Below, piece after piece: positions 1 to 5,800 of a DNA stretch of 48,821 nt (within the stretch, counting starts at the first letter, position 1; each line of letters starts with the position of its first letter). The stretch covers positions 1 through 48,821 of the IMG/VR virus record IMGVR_UViG_3300037459_000261. One strand, given 5' to 3'. The position numbers and the translations under genes are program-made. The stretch comes from a virus. The notes under the pieces were generated by a model. That model was given only the letters and a program-made list of their open reading frames with translations, did not search any database and was not told the DNA's origin.

Positions 1-127
1 CGTGTTCCCGGCTATCCTGGCAAACCTGTATGGCAGCACCTATCGGGCACCCGAAGCTCAGAGGAGCTGTACGAAGGACTGCTAGCCCTCGGGCCTTCGC
101 CATCACGGGAGGAGATTGACGACCTCA
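1..127. repeat. Terminal direct repeat (start copy)
   Basis: Bases 1-127 are identical to bases 48695-48821, the last 127 bases of the window. An exact overlap of this length at contig ends is what a short-read assembler using a 127-mer leaves on a circular or circularly permuted molecule. It lies inside a protein-coding gene, so it is more likely an assembly overlap than a biological terminal repeat such as a cos or DTR end. Confidence 0.95.
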
Positions 128-339
128 TCGGAGGGACTTCATGGACACGAATCGAGTGCGACGAGTGCCGGGAAGACGTCGAGGCTGCCGTTATGGCCGG
201 ACAACCAGAGGATTACGACTCGGCGACGGCGACCCTTTGTGAGCCGTGCCTGCGGCAGGCGACCGAACTGTTAGCGGATGAAGACGAAGACACCGAAGAA
301 GGCCCGAGATCGTGGCCCGACTATGAGAACCTGCGATGA
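1..339 (+). CDS. Zinc-finger-like small protein, 3' part (gene crosses the circle junction)
   Basis: This is the downstream part of a gene that starts at 48608. The reading frame is continuous from position 1 to the TGA at 337-339. Joined across the repeat the protein is about 140 aa. Its C-terminal half has two CxxC pairs (CDEC and CEPC) about 27 residues apart, which suggests a single zinc-binding knuckle, followed by an acidic tail (DEDEDTEEG). The stop overlaps the next start as ATGA (336-339), so the two genes are translationally coupled. I do not recognise a named family; the zinc site is inferred from the cysteines alone. Confidence 0.8.
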   Translation, partial: RVPGYPGKPVWQHLSGTRSSEELYEGLLALGPSPSREEIDDLIGGTSWTRIECDECREDVEAAVMAGQPEDYDSATATLCEPCLRQATELLADEDEDTEEGPRSWPDYENLR

Positions 340-716
340 GCCTACAACAGCATCTCGAGGAAGCCCTTGAGCGGACCCCTCACAGCCCTGACCCCGTCCA
401 CGCCGCGGCCCGCAACTTGGTCGAGGCCGTGGTGGACGCCAAGGACCCGCTTCGCCCGTACGTCGCCCATGCCGTCCTGCGACTCGCCGACGTGTTGGCG
501 AACCCGGAGGCGCCAGCCATTCCCGCGACGTACGCATCGGTGCTTTCGTCTGAGGTCCGAACGGCCAGGCGAGCCCGGAAGCTCTCCCAACAGGAAGCCG
601 CCTCGGAGCTGGGGATCTCGCAACCGGCCCTCTCTAGGATTGAGGCCGGCAAGCTACAGCCCGGGGAAGGAACCGCGGGAAGACTCCAGACGTGGTGCAA
701 TGGGAGATTTTCGTAA
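336..716 (+). CDS. XRE-family helix-turn-helix regulator
   Basis: A 126-aa protein whose C-terminal third (about residues 70-115) is a lambda-repressor-like HTH: RRARKLSQQEAASELGIS, then QPALSRIEAGK, with the usual 'LSQ..AA..LGISQ..LSRIE.G' spacing. The N-terminal 65 residues are helical and not a recognised peptidase or sensing domain. Start and stop are both coupled to neighbours (ATGA at 336, TAATG at 714-718). It sits in the rightward early-like operon and is a plausible transcriptional regulator or an antitoxin-like DNA-binding protein. No toxin partner is obvious next to it. Confidence 0.85.
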   Translation: MSLQQHLEEALERTPHSPDPVHAAARNLVEAVVDAKDPLRPYVAHAVLRLADVLANPEAPAIPATYASVLSSEVRTARRARKLSQQEAASELGISQPALSRIEAGKLQPGEGTAGRLQTWCNGRFS

Positions 717-1555
717 TGGGCGAGAACACAGGGATCTCATGGTGTCATCACACGTTTAATCCCTGGATCGGCTGCGCGAAGATCTCGCCCGGGTGCAACA
801 ATTGCTACGCTGAGGAGTGGATCACCAACCGCATGGGGCGCGGCGAAGCCTGGGGTAAAAACGGCACCAGGGCGCAGACGAAGACCTGGCCCGACGTCCG
901 CCGCTGGAACCGCCAGGCTGAAGCCGACGGCGTTCGCCGCCGCGTCTTCCCGAGCTTGTGCGATCCCTTCGAGTGCAGAGACGCCGCCCAGATGTCGATT
1001 CTCGACGACATGTGGGGCCTCATCGCTGAATGCCCGGATCTGGACTTCCTTTTGTTGACCAAGAGGGCCGGAAACATCCGGGGTTCCCTGCCGGAGGACT
1101 GGGGTCCGGCAGGGTGGGCGAACGTCTGGCTCGGGGTCAGCGTCGAGTCAGGGGAGGACTCCTGTGTCTGCGGCGTCTCACGGCGCCCGGTCCGCGACCG
1201 CGTCCGGGTTCTATCAGGGGTTCCCGCGGTCGTTAGATTCGTCTCATACGAGCCTGCCATCGGCCCGCCCGGTCAACTTCTGTCTGGAGTCGACCGACTC
1301 GAGAACCCGCCGGACATGTGGATCTACGGCGGCGAGAGCGGCGGGCAGCGAAGACCTGAGGGGATCGCCGGGGATTCGAAGGCGTGGGCGCGTCAACTCC
1401 GCAGGTTCTGCAAGGTGCGAAAAGTCGCCTTCTGGCACAAGCAGAGCAAGGCCTTCCGACCCGGCCAGGGCGTCGAGCTCGACGGCGAGATCATCCAGCA
1501 GCTTCCGGCCCCGCGGCCCGGCTCGCCACTCCCGGGTCAACGGCCGCTTTTTTGA
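716..1555 (+). CDS. Phage Gp37/Gp68-family protein (DUF5131)
   Basis: A 279-aa protein that closely follows the Gp37/Gp68 family. Near the N-terminus is the signature FNPWIGCAKISPGCNNCYAE, with C20, C27 and C30, resembling a radical-SAM style or metal-binding cysteine cluster. Later come LDFLLLTKR, WLGVSVE, VRFVSYEPAIGP and WIYGGESGG, all in family order. I start it at 716, where ATG overlaps the upstream stop as TAATG, rather than at 692, because family members begin just before the '..W...FNP..GC' motif. The family is widespread in phages and mobile elements; its biochemical role is not established to my knowledge. Its stop abuts the convergent stop of the next gene (1555/1556). Confidence 0.93.
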   Translation: MGENTGISWCHHTFNPWIGCAKISPGCNNCYAEEWITNRMGRGEAWGKNGTRAQTKTWPDVRRWNRQAEADGVRRRVFPSLCDPFECRDAAQMSILDDMWGLIAECPDLDFLLLTKRAGNIRGSLPEDWGPAGWANVWLGVSVESGEDSCVCGVSRRPVRDRVRVLSGVPAVVRFVSYEPAIGPPGQLLSGVDRLENPPDMWIYGGESGGQRRPEGIAGDSKAWARQLRRFCKVRKVAFWHKQSKAFRPGQGVELDGEIIQQLPAPRPGSPLPGQRPLF

Positions 1556-1753
1556 TCAGCCATCGGCCGGCCTGACTCTCAGGCGAAGCCGCTCATTCTT
1601 CCCGCTGCCGCTTATCTCACCGTAGAGACGGCCGGTGTCGATGAGCTCGTCCGCCTCGTCCGCGCTCAGGCCGAGGTGTCTGGCGATTTCGGCCCGGAGC
1701 TCTGAATAGTCTGCCGTGGCCGCCTCCATCTTCGCCCGGGTGATCGCTGTCAT
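1556..1753 (-). CDS. Small hypothetical protein
   Basis: A 65-aa ORF whose stop touches the stop of the convergent DUF5131 gene. The sequence has a helical N-terminal half (ITRAKMEAATADYSELRAEI) with LGLSADEADELIDTG, weakly reminiscent of a helix-turn-helix or a small dimer. No clear Shine-Dalgarno site precedes ATG 1753. Instead a -10-like TACGAT with an upstream TG lies exactly 6 nt before it, a spacing shared with the genes starting at 44935 and 48543. Real gene likely but not certain. Confidence 0.5.
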   Translation of the reverse strand: MTAITRAKMEAATADYSELRAEIARHLGLSADEADELIDTGRLYGEISGSGKNERLRLRVRPADG

Positions 1754-2354
1754 GGCCTGATCGTACCATGCAAGCCCGCCGCCGGCGCCTGATCGCCAGC
1801 GGGAGGACGGTCACCCCGTCGTCTCTCGGACGGGGACAGCCGGTGAGGGTTGGTCTCCGGCTACCTCGCTGACGTCTGTCCTGCCCGGCTCTCCAGAGAG
1901 TCGGCGTCAGCTTGCGCCCGCTCTGGCGGTCGCCACGCCTCAGCGGTCTCTTGGCGGCCTCCCTGAGCGCTCCGGTGTCCCCAAGTCCTTGCGGTTGCGG
2001 TGTCCCAGATTCCTGGAGTCGTCCGCCTCCGTCGGAATAGACGACCCGGCGACGGCGAACGGTTGCTCACCTCTGCCCGCCTTGAACAGGTGACGGGCGC
2101 GGCCTTTTTGTTCTAGAAAGAGCTTCCAGGGCCCGTCTTGCTGAGCGGCCTCGCTTTCACCAGGGGTGCAACCAGGCGCTGGAGCGTCCAGGCTACCACC
2201 GCTACAAGTCCTTGTCAACGCGTCACTCGGCCCATGATGTATGCTACTCCGTGACGCTGGCCAGGGCACCACGGCTTGTCTTGGGGCTATGCTTCTCATG
2301 GCGTGACGGAATCGAACGAGATCCCCCGGCCAGCGAACCTCGAAGAATACCACG
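1754..2354. other. 600-bp gap without a supported gene
   Basis: Open frames here are GC-driven and overlap one another in several frames with no convincing start or family. A hairpin with a perfect 7-bp stem (CCCCGTC / GACGGGG, 8-nt loop) lies at 1814-1835. Weak promoter-like hexamers occur near 2212-2245 (TTGTCA, TATGCT) but their spacing is too long. The stretch may hold the promoter for the receiver-domain gene at 2355, or an untranslated RNA; nothing decisive is visible. Confidence 0.4.
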
Positions 2355-2771
2355 ATGGACACCGCCAGCCAACCGCTTACCGTCCTCGTCGTCGACGACA
2401 ACCACAAGATCCGTGGAATCATCCGCAAGATCCTGGAACCGGTCGGCTGCCGGGTGCTCGACACCGGCGAGGAGGAGGAGGCGGTCGAGCTCTACCGTCG
2501 CTCCTACGGCTCGGTGAACGTCCTCCTACTCGACGTCAGCATGTCGCCGGGCCGCGGCGCCAGGTACGTCCTCGACGAGCTCGGCGGCATCCTCGGGGGC
2601 GTCCGGGTGATCCTCGTCACCGGCGACGAGCCCAGGTCCGTCCAGGCGGCCTTCGGGGAGCACGAGATCACCGGCACGCTACAGAAGCCCTTCTCGATTG
2701 CAGCGCTCCTCGACGTCGTGGCGCCGGATCCGCCGGGTCCTCCTCCGTCCTCTGGCGCGACTGTCCCTTGA
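2355..2771 (+). CDS. Stand-alone response-regulator receiver (REC, CheY-like) domain protein
   Basis: A 138-aa single-domain protein with every conserved receiver position: the acidic pair D14-D15 in VLVVDDN, the phospho-acceptor D60 at the end of VNVLLLD, T89 in VILVTG and K111 in LQKPFS. No DNA-binding or output domain follows, only a proline-rich tail of about 16 residues. Known receivers are phosphorylated by histidine kinases; none is encoded in this window, so a host kinase would have to act on it, or it may bind a partner without phosphorylation. The Shine-Dalgarno site is weak. The last 104 nt overlap the convergent HTH gene at 2668-2895. Confidence 0.9.
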   Translation: MDTASQPLTVLVVDDNHKIRGIIRKILEPVGCRVLDTGEEEEAVELYRRSYGSVNVLLLDVSMSPGRGARYVLDELGGILGGVRVILVTGDEPRSVQAAFGEHEITGTLQKPFSIAALLDVVAPDPPGPPPSSGATVP

Positions 2772-2895
2772 CGACCTCGCGGATCGTCTCGTCGTCGACG
2801 CCGAAGATCTCGGCGATGCCGCGCTTGCCCCACCCTCGCTTGTGGAGGAAGCGAACCGTGGCGAGATCGGCGGGTTTGAGCGTGGCTCCCAGCAT
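2668..2895 (-). CDS. Small helix-turn-helix protein, antisense-overlapping the receiver gene
   Basis: A 75-aa ORF starting at ATG 2895. Residues 5-48 read as a compact HTH: LKPADLATVRFLHKRGWGKR followed by GIAEIFGVDDETIREVVKG, the pattern of phage proteins that choose between targets by sequence. The C-terminal 30 residues are basic and low-complexity and overlap the end of the receiver-domain gene on the other strand, so the true stop region may be functionally unimportant. It stands alone on the minus strand between rightward genes. A regulatory role is inferred from the HTH only. Confidence 0.6.
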   Translation of the reverse strand: MLGATLKPADLATVRFLHKRGWGKRGIAEIFGVDDETIREVVKGQSRQRTEEDPADPAPRRRGALQSRRASVACR

Positions 2896-2972
2896 GGTAG
2901 GATGTACAAGGCCGGCCCGGGTGCGTTGCCCTGGCCGACCACACGAACGACCCAAACGAGGAGAATCGTCCG

Positions 2973-3245
2973 ATGCCTCAATCTTCACAGTATCCCGTCC
3001 GCCAGTCAACCGACCCGGGCCGCACCCAGCGCGTCTTCGTCCTGCCTCCTGCGCTTGGCGATGGCGCATCCAGGAGCCTCGTCAAACCCGACGAGATGCC
3101 GTTTCTCGACCTCTTTAACATCCTCGAGGAGTGGCTCGACGGGGCGGACGACGGCGAGGAGATCACAATCGGCTGGCGGCTGGTCGCGGAAGGTGAACTC
3201 GAAGCCCTGGAGGACGACCATGGCTGCCGCGCATCCCGACCGTAA
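2973..3245 (+). CDS. Hypothetical protein, 90 aa
   Basis: ORF with a good Shine-Dalgarno site (GAGGAGAA about 8 nt before ATG 2973). The C-terminal half is acidic with a likely amphipathic segment (FLDLFNILEEWLDGADDGEE). No family recognised. Its 3' end overlaps the next gene by 26 nt, so the two are probably co-translated. Confidence 0.65.
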   Translation: MPQSSQYPVRQSTDPGRTQRVFVLPPALGDGASRSLVKPDEMPFLDLFNILEEWLDGADDGEEITIGWRLVAEGELEALEDDHGCRASRP

Positions 3246-3612
3246 CGACGTCGTCGAAGAGGGACCGCACGCCGAAGCGGCCCGCTTGGCGGCAGATGCG
3301 CCCGAAGGATGCCCGTGCTGCGAGGACGTCGACAGCTTCGGCCTCTCGTCCCACATGTGCGGCGGGTGTTACCGTTTCGTGTGCGGCGACTGCAAGGTCG
3401 ACGCGGCCGGCGAGTCGTCGCCGTGCCACGGCATCTGCAAGGACTGCCGAGCGAAGGGGCTCGACGAGGGCGCGCTGGCCATCCGGAGCTTGAAGAGGAT
3501 CGAGGCGGAGCTGAAAAGGGGCGACATCGAGGATCCGGCCACCGAGGAGATCGACGGGCTCGCCCGATCCATAAGGTGGCACTGTAGGACGCTTCGCTAC
3601 TCGCGATCGTGA
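3220..3612 (+). CDS. Cysteine-rich zinc-binding protein, 130 aa
   Basis: Start chosen at ATG 3220, preceded by GGAGGAC. The middle of the protein carries a cluster of cysteines and histidines: CPCC, HMCGGCYRFVCGDCK and CHGICKDC, enough for two zinc sites in a RING or treble-clef-like arrangement. The C-terminus is a helix with alternating charge (LKRIEAELKRGDIEDP). No named family. It ends the rightward cluster and is followed by a strong hairpin. Zinc binding is inferred from residue spacing. Confidence 0.7.
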   Translation: MAAAHPDRNDVVEEGPHAEAARLAADAPEGCPCCEDVDSFGLSSHMCGGCYRFVCGDCKVDAAGESSPCHGICKDCRAKGLDEGALAIRSLKRIEAELKRGDIEDPATEEIDGLARSIRWHCRTLRYSRS

Positions 3613-3618
3613 ACAACA

Positions 3619-3642
3619 ACGGCCCCGGCGAACCGGGGCCGT
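3619..3642. terminator. Perfect 10-bp hairpin between convergent genes
   Basis: ACGGCCCCGG pairs perfectly with CCGGGGCCGT around a CGAA loop. It lies 7 nt after the stop of the rightward gene at 3612 and 20 nt from the stop of the leftward gene at 3662. There is no U-tract, but position and symmetry fit a bidirectional transcription end or mRNA 3'-stabilising structure. Confidence 0.65.
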
Positions 3643-3661
3643 CAGGCGGAATGGTAGAGGG

Positions 3662-3745
3662 CTAGCCGCCGCCGGCGGTCTCTTCCTCCTGCTGCTCTTC
3701 CTCTTCTTCGTCGTCATGGCGTCGGAGCTTCGGCTTGTTCGGCAT
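3662..3745 (-). CDS. 27-aa acidic peptide
   Basis: A short ORF of basic N-terminus (PNKPKLRRH) followed by an acidic run (DDEEEEEQQEEE) and a glycine end. A strong Shine-Dalgarno sequence (GGAGG) lies about 10 nt before ATG 3745. It overlaps the end of the preceding gene by 32 nt. It is the last gene of the tail operon. Function unknown; too short for a family call, but the RBS and spacing argue that it is translated. Confidence 0.55.
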   Translation of the reverse strand: MPNKPKLRRHDDEEEEEQQEEETAGGG

Positions 3746-4070
3746 GGCGTAGTGCCTCCATTAGTTCGTTGAAGATGTCTTTCTCTACGGCAACGATTTT
3801 CCCTTGATCCCGTGCGCGCTCGAACCACCGCGACCGGATGTCCATGGCCCGAATCGACGGCGCCGCCGACTCGGACAGGATCTCCACCTTGGCCCAGCGC
3901 TCGCGCTCGGCCGATCTGTAGGCCTCCGTCGCGACTCGATCCTCGAACGCCGCCGCCTCAGCACGCCGGATGTACTGGTCGATCCTCCAAGCATTCGCCA
4001 GCTCGATCCCAATGGCGCAGACGAGGAAGACCCAGACGAGCGTCGAGGCCTCAATCCTTGCTTTTCTCAC
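3714..4070 (-). CDS. Single-pass membrane protein, 118 aa
   Basis: The N-terminus has one hydrophobic helix (TLVWVFLVCAIGIELANAW, about residues 10-28), followed by a long charged helical region with likely coiled coil. The topology is that of an inner-membrane anchored protein with a soluble C-terminus, which includes i-spanins and many unknown phage proteins. It overlaps the upstream gene by 20 nt. Neighbour at 4051-4476 also has membrane segments, so the pair may act together at the cell envelope, possibly in lysis. That role is inference. Confidence 0.65.
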   Translation of the reverse strand: MRKARIEASTLVWVFLVCAIGIELANAWRIDQYIRRAEAAAFEDRVATEAYRSAERERWAKVEILSESAAPSIRAMDIRSRWFERARDQGKIVAVEKDIFNELMEALRHAEQAEAPTP

Positions 4071-4476
4071 GAACCAGCTCCCTTATGAGATCGCGAAGGC
4101 TCTCAATCTGGCCTTCGACGGTTGAAAAACGCTCCGCCTTCTGGATCCTCTCAATCGCTTCGCCCAAAGACCGGAGATCTCCGGTCACCTGGGCGAGCGT
4201 CGCCGTGTGCTCGGTGATGACGTCGCTGTGGTCGGCGAAGCGAGCGCGGAAGCCCACGAGGACCTGCATCATGGCCCCGTAGGCGACCGCGGCGAGCAAC
4301 AGCGCCACGACGTTGACGATCATCAGGTTCCGGCTCGCCTTGAGGTCGTCGAGCTGGGTCACGTACTGCTCGTGCGCGTGGTCGGTCGCCTTGTGCGTCT
4401 GTCCGGCCACGCTCCCGACGACGAAGGCGCAAGCCAACATCCCGGCGACGACGAGGACGGACAGGGCGCGGAGCAT
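4051..4476 (-). CDS. Membrane protein with two hydrophobic segments and coiled coil, 141 aa
   Basis: I choose ATG 4476 rather than 4554 because the upstream gene ends at 4487 and the protein then begins directly with a hydrophobic helix (LRALSVLVVAGMLACAFVVG). A second segment (LMIVNVVALLLAAVAYGAMM) follows around residues 55-75, then a C-terminal coiled coil (about residues 85-135). The arrangement is compatible with a holin-like or envelope protein but no family is recognised. It sits in the distal tail/lysis position of the operon. Confidence 0.65.
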   Translation of the reverse strand: MLRALSVLVVAGMLACAFVVGSVAGQTHKATDHAHEQYVTQLDDLKASRNLMIVNVVALLLAAVAYGAMMQVLVGFRARFADHSDVITEHTATLAQVTGDLRSLGEAIERIQKAERFSTVEGQIESLRDLIRELVREKSKD

Positions 4477-4486
4477 CCGGGCCCCG

Positions 4487-5248
4487 TCAATCGTAGTCGG
4501 CCGCGACGACGCTCTCGTCGAGCGTGAACGTCGAGACGAGACCGCCATCGCCATGGCTGATTTGCTCCGGTCCGCCGACGCAGAGACGGAGCGGGTAGTA
4601 CCGCACCCAAAGCGCGCGGGATCCGTCGAGCTCGCCCGCCAGGTCCCCGGTCTCCACCGTGGTGGTTTCGATGGTGGGGTCGATCAGGATCTCGCCGACG
4701 GCAACGCTGGGGCCGACTTCGATCACCGTGAGGTCGACGTCCGTTCCGAGGAACGGCTTCGGAAAGTCGCGGATCGCGGCGATCGGCGTGTATTTCCCGG
4801 CGGCCGTGGTGTCGACGAGCAGGCCAGGCGTCGGCCGCGGCAAAGTGAACACGGTCCGCGGGTCATTGAGGCGCAGGTGCCAAACGACGTCGACCGGGCG
4901 CTCAATCCAGAGGTCGACGACCTGATCCAGGACGGCACGGCCCGCGAAGTACGACTGCACGGTCTGCAGCTGAAGCGTGAAGGTGTGAGAGTCGGCCACC
5001 AGGGACTCCGGGGCGTCCGGGTGCGAAAGGACGTTCTGGACGAAGGACGTACCGCTGAGCAGCGGGATCACGTTGAGCTGTCCGGGCGTCGTGAACGCGC
5101 GGGAGGACTGTACGTCCAGCCGCAACCCGTCGATGAAGACGTCGTCACCGAGGACCGGCGTCGCGCCCCAGGAGCCGCGGCCGAGGACTTTGTCGTCGGG
5201 GAGGGGAGCGAAGGTCACGCCTGGTGCCTCCGGGTCGCCCCAGCCCAA
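4487..5248 (-). CDS. Distal tail-type virion protein, 253 aa
   Basis: A beta-rich, aromatic-poor protein with a D-rich N-terminus and several hydrophobic strands (VDLWIERPVDVVWHLRL, RALWVRYYPLRLCVGG). It lies three small genes downstream of the tape measure gene, where siphophages place distal tail or baseplate components. No family can be assigned from sequence alone. The upstream gene overlaps its 5' end by 34 nt. Confidence 0.6.
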   Translation of the reverse strand: MGWGDPEAPGVTFAPLPDDKVLGRGSWGATPVLGDDVFIDGLRLDVQSSRAFTTPGQLNVIPLLSGTSFVQNVLSHPDAPESLVADSHTFTLQLQTVQSYFAGRAVLDQVVDLWIERPVDVVWHLRLNDPRTVFTLPRPTPGLLVDTTAAGKYTPIAAIRDFPKPFLGTDVDLTVIEVGPSVAVGEILIDPTIETTTVETGDLAGELDGSRALWVRYYPLRLCVGGPEQISHGDGGLVSTFTLDESVVAADYD

Positions 5249-5460
5249 CCGTAGACGTCGATCTCTGCGTCAGTGACCATTCGGTTAGACTTGCGGTAAC
5301 ATCGCATCCCGGGGTCAAATTCCCACCCTTGAAGACGCCTTTCAGCCAACATTACCCGGTGGCGGCACCGAGCCCGGAAGTCCTGACGCCGACGTCTCAC
5401 GGCGTCGAGCCGCTTCAGCCCCGCGCCCAAAAACGACTGCCACCGTTCGAGGTCGGTCAC
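5215..5460 (-). CDS. Hypothetical basic protein, 81 aa
   Basis: GTG start at 5460 overlaps the upstream stop as GTGA. The protein is arginine-rich in its first half (LDAVRRRRQDFRARCRHRV) and ends with a short acidic-aromatic stretch. Small basic proteins at this place in tail operons may be minor tail components; nothing more can be said. Confidence 0.6.
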   Translation of the reverse strand: MTDLERWQSFLGAGLKRLDAVRRRRQDFRARCRHRVMLAERRLQGWEFDPGMRCYRKSNRMVTDAEIDVYGWAGATRRHQA

Positions 5461-5543
5461 TTCGTCATCTCCTCGATGGCGCGGCCGACGGTGTAAGCCA
5501 CAGGCAGGGCAATCAAGAAGGAGATCGCCATCAGCACGCTCAC
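5457..5543 (-). CDS. 28-aa transmembrane peptide
   Basis: GTG start at 5543 overlaps the preceding TGA (GTGA), with GGAGG about 8 nt upstream, and the stop overlaps the next GTG start. The peptide is one hydrophobic helix (VLMAISFLIALPVAYTVG) with a charged C-terminus. Coupling on both sides makes it a real gene despite its size. Small single-pass peptides may be minor virion or lysis-regulating proteins; role unknown. Confidence 0.6.
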   Translation of the reverse strand: MSVLMAISFLIALPVAYTVGRAIEEMTK

Positions 5544-5794
5544 GGTTGTTGCCTCCGGTTCTCGGTCGCGGCGTTCGGCGGCGTCACCGGGAGGCGGTCG
5601 AAGATCTGGCCCAGGAGCCCGAAGATCCGGTCGTCGCGTCCAGGGGCGGCGGGGGCGGGCGTGGCGGCGGTTGCCACGCTCTGGCGCGCGGCGGCGCCCG
5701 CGAGCCCACGAAGGCCGGCAGCCGCGGACCTGGCGAGGCCCGGAGTCTTTCGCAGGTCGTCGTTGAGGGACTTGACGCTCATCGAGGACACCAT
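5540..5794 (-). CDS. Hypothetical protein, 84 aa
   Basis: Starts 6 nt after the tape measure stop, or alternatively at the internal ATG 5782. Alanine- and proline-rich linker in the middle (AATPAPAAP) joins a basic N-terminal helix and a short hydrophobic segment (RIFGLLGQIF). Tail operon member of unknown function. Confidence 0.6.
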   Translation of the reverse strand: MVSSMSVKSLNDDLRKTPGLARSAAAGLRGLAGAAARQSVATAATPAPAAPGRDDRIFGLLGQIFDRLPVTPPNAATENRRQQP

Positions 5795-5800
5795 ACCACA

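Noticed and set aside
1754-2354. Several overlapping ORFs in both strands
   Set aside because: High-GC shadows without start signals, family patterns or coupling.
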